A stretch of 64,000 nucleotides of DNA from Clostridiaceae bacterium (GCA_012728015.1 JAAYFY010000039.1:21268-85267), one strand, 5' to 3'. Numbered from the stretch's first letter, positions 8,937 through 17,919 are shown. Notes: a model not told the origin generated them from the letters alone. Translations and numbers: made by a program.

Positions 8937-8954
8937 CGCTTATTATTCTCGATC

Positions 8955-9422
8955 TTACACCAGCTCAATACCTGCATCCCTGATAATCTTATCCATCTTC
9001 AGCCGGTTTTCCTCGTACTCAAGGGCTTTCATTCTGCTGCTCAGTTCCTCAAGGTATTGCATCCTGTATTTTTCGTAGTATTCCAGGTTTTCATCATCCT
9101 TTTCGCATATTGCCACAATATCGTTCCAGAAAACATATTTTTCATACGCACGATAAACCAGTGCCATCTCGGTATAAACTGAACACTCCTCGGTATAGCG
9201 CTTATCATAATCAGGAAGCAGGTTGAACAGCCGGCCATATTCTCCGCTATAATAGCTATACTCCAACGAGGTGTGATACATCCCGCTATCCCCCACATCC
9301 TCCATGAGGTCTTTTATTGTTATTGCAACTATGGATATGACTCCAATAATCAAAAAAACAAGAACAGCTATACGAATTATTACTTTCGGTACAATTTTCC
9401 GCATCCCGACAGATTTGCGCAT
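8955..9422 (-). CDS. Membrane-anchored helical protein, third of a paralogous trio, unknown function
   Basis: 155 residues: a basic N-terminus, one hydrophobic helix (about residues 15-35) and an acidic helical domain rich in Tyr, Glu and Asp (YHTSLEYSYYSGEYGRLFNLL). I do not recognise a family. The start codon directly follows the stop of the gene upstream, with AAAGGGAGAG seven bases before it, so the two are co-translated. The general plan, a single membrane helix followed by a helical domain with a YY-G-(E/D)Y-x-x-L pattern, is shared with the two upstream genes, but this one lacks the zinc ribbon. Extracytoplasmic localisation of the helical part is inferred. Confidence 0.7.
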   Translation of the reverse strand: MRKSVGMRKIVPKVIIRIAVLVFLIIGVISIVAITIKDLMEDVGDSGMYHTSLEYSYYSGEYGRLFNLLPDYDKRYTEECSVYTEMALVYRAYEKYVFWNDIVAICEKDDENLEYYEKYRMQYLEELSSRMKALEYEENRLKMDKIIRDAGIELV

Positions 9423-10229
9423 TTAATTACTCTCCCTTTGCGATGAATACTTATCATACAATTCATTGCAGTACTTGGTAAACTCATCGGAATATGTATT
9501 ATCAAACTCGCTTAGTATTTTTATTTCTTCATCATTAAGTCCGCATCTGTACTTAAGATAGGCAGTAACTTCCATTACGCACTCAAGATAAAAATCCTTG
9601 TTCTCAGGAAGAATCCCATCTTTTTCGAAGGAGTATATGCCGTCTTCTTTAAAAAAATTGAAAATCTCATTGGCCGAGCTCATTATACCGGTATATTTCT
9701 TTCTTGCATCTTCTTTATCGGAGTATTGAGGATCTTTTCCGCTTTCAGTTTTATTTATGGTATTCTCATAATAACCGACGTCTGACCAAAAAAAGCTGAT
9801 ATCCTCATAAATTGCTTGCGCCTGTCGGTATACCAGGTAACCATCACTGTAAAGGCTGTTTTGGTATAAATACCCGCCTATTTCGTCGAATCTTTTTTCC
9901 TCATGCATTTTTTCAAGAATCAGCACATGCTCCCTTTCATTTCCGACGGGTTTGTCACTGAAAGTTCTTTCAGTCAAGATAAAAACCGTAAAATTCACAG
10001 ACAGAGCGGCAATAAGCGCAATTACGGCTATAATGATGAATTTGTTAAGCAACCTGACCACAATATCCGGAGCCGCCTCTATAAGTGCCCTGCGCTTTTC
10101 CTTGTTAAATATGTTCAACAGGAATTCCATTTCCTGTTTTCGTTTTATGTATACCTCGTTTGCCGTTCCGCAGTATTCACAGGCCGGTAATCTCGAAGAA
10201 ACCGATGCGCCGCAGTTCTTACATTTCAT
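9423..10229 (-). CDS. Zinc-ribbon membrane protein, second of a trio, unknown function
   Basis: 268 residues. The N-terminus carries a zinc ribbon, CKNCGASVSSRLPACEYC, with two CxxC knuckles at residues 3-6 and 17-20. A charged helical stretch follows, then one hydrophobic helix at about residues 67-89 and a C-terminal helical domain with repeated Tyr-rich motifs (FDEIGGYLYQNSLYSDGYLVYRQA). The ribbon is predicted cytoplasmic and the helical domain external. Same architecture as the 248-residue protein encoded 24 bases upstream. No enzyme motif is seen. Confidence 0.75.
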   Translation of the reverse strand: MKCKNCGASVSSRLPACEYCGTANEVYIKRKQEMEFLLNIFNKEKRRALIEAAPDIVVRLLNKFIIIAVIALIAALSVNFTVFILTERTFSDKPVGNEREHVLILEKMHEEKRFDEIGGYLYQNSLYSDGYLVYRQAQAIYEDISFFWSDVGYYENTINKTESGKDPQYSDKEDARKKYTGIMSSANEIFNFFKEDGIYSFEKDGILPENKDFYLECVMEVTAYLKYRCGLNDEEIKILSEFDNTYSDEFTKYCNELYDKYSSQRESN

Positions 10230-10253
10230 TGTATCTTCCCTTTCTAACCTGAA

Positions 10254-11000
10254 TCAGTATTCCTCTTCGATGCCAAGGCGGTTGCAGATTTCATCGGCTA
10301 TACTCTGAAGCGTACTGTCAAAAGAGCCTTGTTTCAATTGAGCCTCCCTCACCGTTTCTATCTGGGCTTCGGTCATACCCAGCGTTTCTCTGAGAAACTC
10401 CTCTGATTCCGCCATAAAACCCAGCAGTACATCTTCATTTCCGTAAACGGTATTATCGTTCGTTTTTTCTTCGGCCAATCTGCTCAATCCGTTGAAATCT
10501 TCGAGGATGGCGTATATGGCTATAGGGAACAAAGGCTCTCCCGCCTTAAACCTTCCGATATTATACATATATCTCCATGCATAAACAACTTCGCGATACT
10601 TTTCGGCCCTGAATGTAAAAACGCCGCTGTTGCTGTAGTAGTATTCATGAAGTCCGTCATAATCCCCTTTTTGGTAATAGGCGTCCAGTTCTGCCAGGTA
10701 AACTTCTTCTTTTTCCTTTTCCTTGTTGATTTCAACTACCGAACTGACTTCCGAAATAACGTGCCACAAAGCAATAACGGCTACTAAAACCACCACCGAA
10801 ATAAGAAAAAACTTTACGGCCTTCCTGGAGATCCTTCTTTCCTCTTTTTTCGCTTCCTCATTAACATTTCTGATCTTTCCGATAACTTCCCCAACCTGCT
10901 TTTCATACATCCTGTCTGCAAGCTCGGTATTTTCGCTCTGGCAATAAGGGCATTCGAGGGCATTATCCTCAAATTCAGCGCCGCAATATTTGCATATCAT
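10254..11000 (-). CDS. Zinc-ribbon membrane protein, first of a trio, unknown function
   Basis: 248 residues. A zinc ribbon opens the protein (CKYCGAEFEDNALECPYC, CxxC at 3-6 and 17-20). A charged predicted coiled region follows (VIGKIRNVNEEAKKEERRISRK), then one hydrophobic helix at about residues 65-85 (FFLISVVVLVAVIALW) and a helical domain with AELDAYYQKGDYDGLHEYYYSNS. The latter pattern recurs in both downstream genes. First gene of a three-gene operon with a recognisable promoter at 11046-11074. The ATG at 11000 follows GAGGGG. The function is unknown; the ribbon-helix-sensor layout suggests a signalling or envelope-stress role, which is only inference. Confidence 0.75.
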   Translation of the reverse strand: MICKYCGAEFEDNALECPYCQSENTELADRMYEKQVGEVIGKIRNVNEEAKKEERRISRKAVKFFLISVVVLVAVIALWHVISEVSSVVEINKEKEKEEVYLAELDAYYQKGDYDGLHEYYYSNSGVFTFRAEKYREVVYAWRYMYNIGRFKAGEPLFPIAIYAILEDFNGLSRLAEEKTNDNTVYGNEDVLLGFMAESEEFLRETLGMTEAQIETVREAQLKQGSFDSTLQSIADEICNRLGIEEEY

Positions 11001-11045
11001 ATATGACCCCTCAATTTCTTTATAAAACCCCTTTTATTTTTCTAT

Positions 11046-11074
11046 ATTATCATAAATGCTGCAATGGTTGCCAA
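11046..11074 (-). promoter_or_regulatory. Predicted promoter of the zinc-ribbon operon
   Basis: On the minus strand, TTGGCA (11074-11069) and GATAAT (11051-11046) are separated by 17 bases, 46 bases before the first ATG. Confidence 0.55.
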
Positions 11075-11103
11075 AATCGTCTTTTACATGCAGGCATAAG
11101 AAA

Positions 11104-11153
11104 AACCCCTTTAATGGTGAAGTTCCGGTTTGATAATACCATATAAAGGGGTT
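11104..11153 (-). terminator. Terminator of the araD-pentulokinase operon
   Basis: AACCCCTTTAATGGT pairs with ACCATATAAAGGGGTT (one bulged base). On the minus strand the stem is followed by TTTTTCTTA. It lies about 85 bases after the kinase stop. The plus-strand tail TATTTTATA is also T-rich, so the hairpin may work both ways. Confidence 0.8.
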
Positions 11154-11237
11154 ATTTTATATCTCTATTCAGTCGAAATCAATGTATCGTTTTGCACAAG
11201 TCTCGCGCTTATCTGCCGTTTTCATCTGCCCCAATGC

Positions 11238-12842
11238 TCAATCCTTCAGGTTATCCACGGCAGCCCGTTCTATAGCCAGTCCCCGGGTGTATCGCTCCAT
11301 GAACTTATTGAAGCCTTCCACATCTTTAGGATCGGGGTTCACCGTGATCTTGGGCTGTTTTGCAAAGACCTTTTTGTTGAGGAAGTCGTCCAGAGTCTGG
11401 TTTTCCTCCCGGTTCGCCAGGTAGGAAGCCAACAGTGCTATTCCCCACGCTCCGCCTTCCCCGGCTGTTTCCATTACAGATACGGGAACATTGATGGCAG
11501 CAGCCATGATCCTCTGCCCCGCTTCCCTTGTCTTGAAGAAACCGCCATGGCCCAGCATCTCGTCTATCTTCACGTTCTCCTTCTCAGAAAGGATCCTCAT
11601 GCCGGTATTCAGCGCGCCCAGCGCGGACATAAGGTGTACCCTCATGAAATTGGCAAGGTTGAACCGGCTATCCGGCAGGCGCACAAACAACGGCCTTCCT
11701 TCTTCAAAACCGGTGATATGCTCACCCGAAAGGTAGCCGTAGGACAGAAGTCCGCCGCAGTCGGGATCGCCCTTTAGAGCCATGCCCAGCAGGGTATCAT
11801 AAAGCTTCGGCTTTTCAACGCTCAAGCCAAGGGATTTTATTACTTCTGAGAAGAGCGCTATCCATGCGTCATAGTCCGATGTGCAGTTGTTGGAATGCAC
11901 CATGGCCACAAGCTTTCCATCGGGAGTGGTAACAAGATCCAGTTCGGGATAAACAGCGGACAGTTCCTTTTCCAGCACGATCATGGCAAAAACAGATGTT
12001 CCCGCCGAAACATTACCAGTGCGTACTGCCACGCTGTTGGTGGCCACCATTCCGGTCCCGGCATCGCCTTCGGGAGGGCAGAACGGGATACCCGGCTTAA
12101 GCTGCCCCGTAACATCCAGGAGCCTTGCCCCTTCTTCTGTAAGGGTTCCGGCATTCTCACCCGCCACAAGGACCTTCGGCAGGATATTCTCAACACGCCA
12201 CGGATATTTCTTTGGCAGCACCAGGCTGTTGAACTGTTCAATCATTATTCTATTCCAGTCGCTTGTCATTATGTTAATCGGGAACATGCCCGACGCCTCA
12301 TCAATGCCCAGCACGCGCTGACCTGTCAGCCTCCAGTGTATATAGCCCGCCAGGGTGGTCATGTAGTCGATTTGCGGAATGTGGTCCTCCCCGTTCAAGA
12401 TCGCCTGGTAAAGGTGGGCGATGCTCCATCTCTGGGGAATGGGATAATTGAATAGTTCTGTCAAATACGAAGAAGCCTGGCCCGTGATGGTGTTTCTCCA
12501 TGTGCGGAAGTTTGTAAGCTGCTTCCCCGATTTGTCAAATACCAGGTAGCCGTGCATCATGCCGCTGATGCCTATGGCTCCGGTGGTCTTAAGCTTTACG
12601 CCGTATTTTTCCTCCACGTCCTTCAGCATGTTGCCATAGCTGTCCTGAAGGCCCTTCCAAACATCATCCAGATCATATGTCCAGATGTTATCGATATATT
12701 GGTTTTCCCAGTTATGGTTGCCCGCGGCGATAGGCTCATTGTTGGAATCGATAAGTACGGTCTTGATCCGTGTGGAGCCAAGCTCAATTCCAATCGCAGT
12801 TCTGCCGTTTAAAATATCATTTCTGACATCATTAAGATTCAT
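11238..12842 (-). CDS. FGGY-family pentulokinase, probable ribulokinase (AraK-type)
   Basis: 534 residues with the two-domain FGGY sugar-kinase fold. [17 protein letters not shown] near the N-terminus is the first phosphate-binding motif, [12 protein letters not shown] carries the sugar-binding segment, and [15 protein letters not shown] lies in the C-terminal FGGY region. It differs from classical AraB. Its position directly downstream of araD fits the divergent clostridial ribulokinase group (called AraK), which phosphorylates L-ribulose. Xylulokinase activity is less likely because a separate xylB lies at 59674-61206. The ATG at 12842 has GGGGGAG six bases upstream; a TTG at 12857 overlaps that site. 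It lies 76 bases after araD and is probably co-transcribed. Confidence 0.85.
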   Translation of the reverse strand: MNLNDVRNDILNGRTAIGIELGSTRIKTVLIDSNNEPIAAGNHNWENQYIDNIWTYDLDDVWKGLQDSYGNMLKDVEEKYGVKLKTTGAIGISGMMHGYLVFDKSGKQLTNFRTWRNTITGQASSYLTELFNYPIPQRWSIAHLYQAILNGEDHIPQIDYMTTLAGYIHWRLTGQRVLGIDEASGMFPINIMTSDWNRIMIEQFNSLVLPKKYPWRVENILPKVLVAGENAGTLTEEGARLLDVTGQLKPGIPFCPPEGDAGTGMVATNSVAVRTGNVSAGTSVFAMIVLEKELSAVYPELDLVTTPDGKLVAMVHSNNCTSDYDAWIALFSEVIKSLGLSVEKPKLYDTLLGMALKGDPDCGGLLSYGYLSGEHITGFEEGRPLFVRLPDSRFNLANFMRVHLMSALGALNTGMRILSEKENVKIDEMLGHGGFFKTREAGQRIMAAAINVPVSVMETAGEGGAWGIALLASYLANREENQTLDDFLNKKVFAKQPKITVNPDPKDVEGFNKFMERYTRGLAIERAAVDNLKD

Positions 12843-12918
12843 AAACAACTCCCCCAAAAAGACTATATTTATTATTGCTTTTAAGGTTCCCTGAGCCCGG
12901 GAACACGGCTAAACCCTT

Positions 12919-13605
12919 TTATTGGCCATAATAAGCGTTTGCCCCGTGCTTTCGCAGAAAATGCTTGTCCAGCAGCGCCTGATCCATTGAACCTATTCCG
13001 GGCGACAGCATCAGGGTGTTAAAGGCCATCATCGCAACCTCTTCAACAACAACAGCGTTATGGACAGCATCCATCGGGTCCTTTCCCCACGCGAAAGGGC
13101 CATGCTGATTCACAAGTACTCCAGGGATGTATAAAGGGTTTTTACCCTCAAAAGTCTCAACTATAACATTGCCGGTTTCTTCCTCGTAAGCCCCCTGGAT
13201 CTCCTTTTCGGTCATTTTTCTGGTGCATGGGATTTCCCCGTAGAAGGTATCTCCATGAGTGGTGCCTAAAGCAGGAATCCCTCTGCCTGCCTGGGCAAAG
13301 CTGGTCGCCCAGCTTGAATGGGTATGAACAACACCGCCTATGTCAGAGAAGCGCCTGTATAGAACAAGGTGAGTCGGTGTATCGGACGAGGGCTTTAAGT
13401 TACCCTCAACAACCTTTCCGTCAAGGTCTACCACAACCATGTGCTCGGGCTTCATTTCGCTGTACGCCACGCCGCTGGGCTTAATCACCACCAAGCCCTT
13501 ATCCCTGTCTATCCCGCTCACATTGCCCCATGTAAGCTTTACCAATCCATGTTCCACAAGGGCGATATTCGCTTTAAACACCTTTTCCTTAAGTTCTTCC
13601 AACAT
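12919..13605 (-). CDS. araD: L-ribulose-5-phosphate 4-epimerase
   Basis: 228 residues, the family's usual length. The class II aldolase/epimerase fold is clear: LTWGNVSG near the N-terminus, KPSGVAY, and [25 protein letters not shown] provides the zinc-binding His pair and NQHGPFAWG a third region. It converts L-ribulose 5-phosphate to D-xylulose 5-phosphate, feeding arabinose into the pentose phosphate pathway. First gene of a two-gene operon with the pentulokinase; araA is not in the window. The ATG at 13605 follows GGGGGA. Regulatory candidates upstream are listed separately. Confidence 0.95.
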   Translation of the reverse strand: MLEELKEKVFKANIALVEHGLVKLTWGNVSGIDRDKGLVVIKPSGVAYSEMKPEHMVVVDLDGKVVEGNLKPSSDTPTHLVLYRRFSDIGGVVHTHSSWATSFAQAGRGIPALGTTHGDTFYGEIPCTRKMTEKEIQGAYEEETGNVIVETFEGKNPLYIPGVLVNQHGPFAWGKDPMDAVHNAVVVEEVAMMAFNTLMLSPGIGSMDQALLDKHFLRKHGANAYYGQ

Positions 13606-13953
13606 TCGCAGTCCCCCTTTGATACAGATTGCCTAATAATAAGTTTAAGGTGCCTGTGGCCCGTGTACGCTGGGTTTTTGTCCATACCTGCGGATCGGCT
13701 ATAGATTCCAGGTAATTGGTCAAAATAACCGGTGTGTTATTAGCTTATCATATGCAGATAGGGCTTGTACATACATTTACACGCCCTGTTTGAGCAAAAA
13801 TGCATTTCTTAAGGTATTGCGCAATATCTTGCACCAAAGGGTTTCGTAAACTGGTCAAAATAGGATAGAAATCGTCGGTTGGGCTGCCCGTATCCCTCAC
13901 CCGGGTTATTCTTCATTACCCAGTTTTAACTTGAAAAAGTCCGAATAAATCTA
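13606..13953. promoter_or_regulatory. Long leader/regulatory region upstream of araD
   Basis: About 350 bases without a gene. Three candidate control elements are visible. An 11-mer at 13765-13775 (TTGTACATACA) matches all but about two positions of the Bacillus AraR core TTGTACGTACAA. A 20-base imperfect palindrome at 13811-13830 has TATTGCGCAATA in its centre. A near-identical repeat, TGGTCAAAATA, occurs at 13717-13727 and 13852-13862. No open frame or structured RNA is obvious. Which, if any, controls araD is not decided by the sequence. Confidence 0.4.
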
Positions 13954-13982
13954 TTGCCTACCTCTGAAGTTGATGCTATAAT
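13954..13982 (+). promoter_or_regulatory. Promoter of tRNA-Ala
   Basis: TTGCCT at 13954-13959 and TATAAT at 13977-13982 with a 17-base spacer, 43 bases before the tRNA. Confidence 0.75.
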
Positions 13983-14025
13983 AGTCATTGCTTGTTCAAG
14001 AGATAAAATCTCTCTGGATAAATAT

Positions 14026-14101
<76 letters not shown>

Positions 14102-14105
14102 TCTG

Positions 14106-14139
14106 AAATCCGCTAATGATAAAGGTTAGCGGATTTTTT
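14106..14139 (+). terminator. Terminator after tRNA-Ala
   Basis: AAATCCGCTAA and TTAGCGGATTT form a stem with an eight-base loop, followed by a T run. It ends exactly where the convergent AraC gene stops, so it may serve both. Confidence 0.85.
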
Positions 14140-14930
14140 CAACCGCGGGGACCGTCTCCGTGGTTCTCACCCGTGGTTTTCATGCTTTTACCCAATTCTG
14201 TATTCCTGAAATGCTGTGCCCGGTATCGAAGGGGCGTTAGGCCAGTGCGTTTGCGGAAAACCTCGGTGAAATAGCTCTGACTGGGGAAGGCCAGTATTGA
14301 GGCGATCTGTGACGGACTGTGGTCAGAGTAAGCGAGCATGTTTTTGGCTGTATCTATTTTTCTTGCCTGAATATATTCACTTATGGTATAACCGGTTTCC
14401 TTTTTAAACAGCCGGGAGAGATATGATGGGCTCAAACCCGCAAATTTTGCAAGGGACGCAGCCGTGATACGCGTATGAAGATGGTCGTAAATATAGTCAA
14501 TACAGTTTGCCACATGCCTGGAGCACACATTCTTCTTTCTCAGGTTCCTCATTCTCCTTGCATAATCAAGACACATGACGGAATGAAGAACCGCCACCTC
14601 CTGGGGCGTCTTGCACTTATCTGCCTTCTGGACGTAAAAATCGCTTAAACCATAGGAAACAGACAGTTCCATGCCGCCTTCAATGCAATATCTTGCCACC
14701 AGCGCGGCCGTGATAACAAAGTGGTACTTAATATTCTGAAGGTAATCCTCCGATAATGTCCCCAGCCCTTTTTTGTCCAGCAGGGACTCCTTACAAAGTT
14801 CGCGTGTTTTAGCGACGTCTCCTGACTTGATTACAGAGTAGAATTCCAGTTCCGGGTCGTAGGAAGCACGCACAGTATTGCTCTCTCGCCTAACAAATTC
14901 TTTATAAAACACTTCCCGGTCAATATTCAT
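14139..14930 (-). CDS. AraC family transcriptional regulator
   Basis: 263 residues. The last 110 residues form the AraC DNA-binding domain with two helix-turn-helix units: ITAASLAKFAGLSPSYLSRLFKK and SPSQIASILAFPSQSYFTEVFRKRTG, ending in the conserved TPLRYR. The N-terminal 150 residues are an unassigned sensor region containing HSVMCLDYARRMRNLRKK. It is divergent from the GH5-GH16-MFS genes and is likely their regulator. Two direct repeats between them could be its sites. The last 13 or so residues (TTGENHGDGPRG) are encoded by a copy of a dispersed repeat and are probably not part of the ancestral protein. The ATG at 14930 has GGGGTTTTA upstream. Confidence 0.88.
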   Translation of the reverse strand: MNIDREVFYKEFVRRESNTVRASYDPELEFYSVIKSGDVAKTRELCKESLLDKKGLGTLSEDYLQNIKYHFVITAALVARYCIEGGMELSVSYGLSDFYVQKADKCKTPQEVAVLHSVMCLDYARRMRNLRKKNVCSRHVANCIDYIYDHLHTRITAASLAKFAGLSPSYLSRLFKKETGYTISEYIQARKIDTAKNMLAYSDHSPSQIASILAFPSQSYFTEVFRKRTGLTPLRYRAQHFRNTELGKSMKTTGENHGDGPRG

Positions 14931-15007
14931 TAAAACCCCATCCTTTTATACTGCGTGCACTGATAGACCATTACTTTCAGTCGCCTATTCATATATCAGA
15001 TAATATC

Positions 15008-15043
15008 ATAAAAACGATAATTATGAAATAAAAACGATATACT
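15008..15043 (+). promoter_or_regulatory. Direct repeats, candidate AraC operator, with -10 of the GH5 gene
   Basis: ATAAAAACGATA occurs twice, at 15008-15019 and 15028-15039. The 20-base period puts the copies on the same DNA face, as in many AraC-family operators. TATACT at 15038-15043 is a possible -10 and no good -35 is present, which suits an activated promoter. Confidence 0.45.
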
Positions 15044-15102
15044 CTTTATCAGGTTCATGCCAAGCTAAAATTAATACTATGAAAAGGAGTTTGCCAAATC
15101 TT

Positions 15103-16131
15103 ATGATTAATCTTAACAGGGGAATCAATATCGGAGGCTATTTATCCCAGTGTGTACACAGCCAGGATCATTACCGGAATTTTATCGGGGAGGAAGATAT
15201 CAAAAGAATTGCGGAGTGGGGCTTTGACCATATCCGTCTTCCCATTGATTACGAAGTGCTGGAGACCGATGAGGGCAAAAAGAAGCCGGAAAGTTACGCA
15301 TTCGTAAGCCGGGCGGTTTTATTGTGTCAGAAATACCATCTGAATATCGTGCTGGATCTTCACAAGGCCTATGGCTATGATTTCAACCATGCCGGAGACA
15401 AGTCAAAGAACAACCTGTTCTCAAATGACGGACTTAAACAGCGATTCGTAAACCTTTGGACGAATTTGGCCAAAGAGTACCAAAACTTCGGGCATGTGGC
15501 CTTTGAGCTTTTAAACGAAGTGGTTGAAGAGGAAAACACAGATTCATGGAATGGGCTGATACGCGATACAGTATCGGCGATCCGCGGGATAGCAAAGGAA
15601 ACGCCGATCATCTATGGCGGCATCAGGTGGAACAGCGCCGATACGCTGAAGTATCTGGAGGTTCCACAGGATAACAATATTATATTTACATTTCATTTTT
15701 ATGAGCCCCTGATTTTCACGCACCAGAAGGCATACTGGGTCGAGAGGATGGATAAAGAGAAGGAAATCTTCTATCCGGAATCCATGGACTACTACCGAAA
15801 ACAGTCGGCCGCCCTGGGAATCCAGGGAGAGCCTGTTGTAAACTCCCGATCCCAGTCCATGGGGCCCGAATTCATACGGGAGATGGTTTTAGAAGCTGTC
15901 AAAGCCGCGGAAGAAGCCGGTGTCAGGTTATACTGCGGCGAGTTTGGCGTCATTGACCAGGCACCTGTTAAGGATACGCTGAGATGGTTTGAAGATGTAG
16001 ACAGGGTTTTCCGGGAATTCAACATAGGCTGCGCGCTATGGACATACAAGGAGATGGACTTTGGCTTAACCGCTCCTCACTATGACGAGATAAGAGAAGA
16101 TTTGATATCATTATGGACAGGGAGAAGCTGA
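15103..16131 (+). CDS. Intracellular GH5 glycoside hydrolase
   Basis: 342 residues with the GH5 TIM-barrel pattern. Residues near the N-terminus (NRGINIGGYLS) and FDHIRLPIDYEVL are typical. FELLNEVV carries the catalytic acid/base Glu after Asn, FTFHFYEPLIFTHQ lies in the active-site cleft, and YCGEFGVI carries the nucleophile Glu. There is no signal peptide, so it should act on short, imported oligosaccharides. The start is chosen at ATG 15103 because AAAAGGAG lies 13 bases upstream and the family begins near MINLNRG; an ATG at 15079 overlaps that site. It precedes a GH16 lipoprotein and an MFS transporter, suggesting beta-glucan use. The specificity (beta-1,3 or mixed-linkage glucan) is inference. 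Confidence 0.88.
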   Translation: MINLNRGINIGGYLSQCVHSQDHYRNFIGEEDIKRIAEWGFDHIRLPIDYEVLETDEGKKKPESYAFVSRAVLLCQKYHLNIVLDLHKAYGYDFNHAGDKSKNNLFSNDGLKQRFVNLWTNLAKEYQNFGHVAFELLNEVVEEENTDSWNGLIRDTVSAIRGIAKETPIIYGGIRWNSADTLKYLEVPQDNNIIFTFHFYEPLIFTHQKAYWVERMDKEKEIFYPESMDYYRKQSAALGIQGEPVVNSRSQSMGPEFIREMVLEAVKAAEEAGVRLYCGEFGVIDQAPVKDTLRWFEDVDRVFREFNIGCALWTYKEMDFGLTAPHYDEIREDLISLWTGRS

Positions 16132-16154
16132 ATACATTCAGGGAGGTATGTTTT

Positions 16155-17654
16155 ATGAAAATGCATGTGAGATTTTTAGCGCTGATTTGCTGTATTCTGC
16201 TTGTTTTCACCAGCCTGGCCGGATGCGGGGACAATGCCGCTGACCCTGCTGTTGAACCTGCAGATCCTAATTCCGCGGAGGAAACCGATGTTGAGCCAAC
16301 ACCCGCGGAGAAAACCGATGAGCCAACACCCATGCCTGAAACGGGACAGCCGAGCTCTCCTCCCAAAAACCAGGTTGACGAAAGTGAGATCCCACAATAT
16401 GAGGGCTACACCCTTTTATGGCATGATGAGTTTAACGGGACCGATCTGAATACCGATATATGGACTATTGAGCAGCGCAGTCCGGGTTGGACCAACAACG
16501 AACTGCAGGCGTACTCCACGTCAGACGACAACGTATTCATTAGGGACGGGAGGCTTGTCCTTAAAGCCATTAAGACACTGAAAAACGGAAGGGACTATTA
16601 TACCTCCGGCAAGGTTTACACAAGGGGGAAAAAGGATTTTTTGTACGGAAAGGTTGTTGTAAGCGCCAAAGTACCTGAAGGACAGGGGTTATGGCCCGCA
16701 ATCTGGATGATGCCCACAAATGAAGGATATTACGGTAATTGGCCAAGGTGCGGCGAGATCGATATCTTGGAGGTTTTGGGCAATCAAACCCACATAGCCT
16801 ATGCCACCGTGCACTATGGCAACCCCCACGCGCAACAGCAGGGTACCAAGGTCCTGACCGACGGCACCACCTTTGCGGATGACTTCCATGAGTTTTCCCT
16901 GGAATGGGAGCCCGGTGAAATGCGTTTTTATGTGGACGGGGAACTTATACATACCGTAAATGACTGGTACACCGCTTTTGCCGGGGAAGAGAAGCCTTAT
17001 CCGGCTCCATTTAACCAGAGTTTCTATATTCAAATGAACCTGGCGGTGGGCGGCAACTGGCCGGGAAATCCTGATGAAACCACAGACTTTTCCAGGGCCG
17101 AGTTTGAAATCGATTATGTCAGGGTATACCAGAAGCCGGAGTATGACACCAACGTCAAAAGGCCCGAAAAGAAATACCGTGAGCCTTTGGAGGACGGAAA
17201 CCTTATCTACAACGGAGACTTTGCGGAAGCTGAGAATTTTCACGACAATACCAACTGGGTATTCCTTCTGTTCCAGGGGGGCGAGGGCTCTGCGGAGATA
17301 ATGGATGGAACGATGATTATCAAAACCCGGAACCAGGGAGCGGTGGATTATTCGGTGCAGCTTGTGCAGGCCGATCTTCCCATGTACAAGGGCAGGAAAT
17401 ACCGGATATCCTTTGAAGCGCGCGCTTCGGAAGTACGGGACATGAACGTGTGTGTATCGGCTCCCACTGTAAACTGGACCAGGTATTTCCCTGATACCTC
17501 GGTGACCCTGTCCACCAGTTGGCAAAACTACACCTATGAGTTTACCATGAAAGAAATGGACGACAACTGCGGAAGGCTGGAGTTCAACATGGGTAACATG
17601 GGATCAACGGCTGATATTTATATCAGGAACGTTCGGATAGAATTCATCGAATAG
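16155..17654 (+). CDS. GH16 beta-glucanase lipoprotein with C-terminal CBM
   Basis: 499 residues. A lipoprotein signal ends in LAGC with Cys24. A Pro/Thr/Glu-rich spacer follows, containing a short repeat (EKTDEPTP). The GH16 domain spans about residues 80-325, with WHDEFNG at its start and the catalytic GEIDILEVLG (two Glu and an Asp of ExDxxE). The rest (LIYNGDFAEA... to the C-terminus) looks like a CBM4/9-type carbohydrate-binding module. It should hydrolyse beta-1,3- or beta-1,3-1,4-glucans at the cell surface. The ATG at 16155 follows GGGAGG by eight bases; the GH5 frame ends 23 bases before. Works with GH5 and the MFS transporter. Confidence 0.93.
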   Translation: MKMHVRFLALICCILLVFTSLAGCGDNAADPAVEPADPNSAEETDVEPTPAEKTDEPTPMPETGQPSSPPKNQVDESEIPQYEGYTLLWHDEFNGTDLNTDIWTIEQRSPGWTNNELQAYSTSDDNVFIRDGRLVLKAIKTLKNGRDYYTSGKVYTRGKKDFLYGKVVVSAKVPEGQGLWPAIWMMPTNEGYYGNWPRCGEIDILEVLGNQTHIAYATVHYGNPHAQQQGTKVLTDGTTFADDFHEFSLEWEPGEMRFYVDGELIHTVNDWYTAFAGEEKPYPAPFNQSFYIQMNLAVGGNWPGNPDETTDFSRAEFEIDYVRVYQKPEYDTNVKRPEKKYREPLEDGNLIYNGDFAEAENFHDNTNWVFLLFQGGEGSAEIMDGTMIIKTRNQGAVDYSVQLVQADLPMYKGRKYRISFEARASEVRDMNVCVSAPTVNWTRYFPDTSVTLSTSWQNYTYEFTMKEMDDNCGRLEFNMGNMGSTADIYIRNVRIEFIE

Positions 17655-17674
17655 CCCACTAAACAGCAGGATCT

Positions 17675-17712
17675 CCCCTATCCCTTGCCATTTTCGGGAT
17701 AGGGGTTATTTT
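17675..17712 (+). terminator. Terminator after the GH5-GH16 unit
   Basis: CCCCTATCCC pairs with GGGATAGGGG across an 11-base loop, followed by TTATTTT. Confidence 0.85.
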
Positions 17713-17829
17713 CCTCCTGGTATGTCGCCTGCCGGCCTTCCGGCAGCTATAGTCGACCGATACTTTTTCTGCTGTTGTTGTTACTATATAATATGATTAT
17801 CCAATAAAGGTAAAAGGGGTTTGTGTAAG

Positions 17830-17919
17830 ATGATGAAACTGAAAGGTATGAACTTTGGACTGACTGATCCCCATTATGCCGATATAAGGGATGAGCTAAT
17901 CTCATTGTGGACAGCATGA
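17830..17919 (+). pseudogene. Relic of a second GH5 gene (C-terminal 25 codons)
   Basis: A 29-codon frame starting MMKLKGMNFGLTDPHY and ending ISLWTA before TGA. It aligns with the last 28 residues of the GH5 protein at 15103-16131 (YKEMDFGLTAPHY ... ISLWTGRS) with about two thirds identity and the stop at nearly the same point. Upstream of 17830 the resemblance ends and a spacer with no frame begins. I read it as the remnant of a deleted paralogue that once preceded the MFS gene. It may still be translated as a short peptide, but no function is likely. Confidence 0.75.

Noticed and set aside
16689..17525. Minus-strand frame of 278 codons across the GH16 gene
   Set aside because: Antisense to a protein with clear GH16 motifs; no ribosome site.
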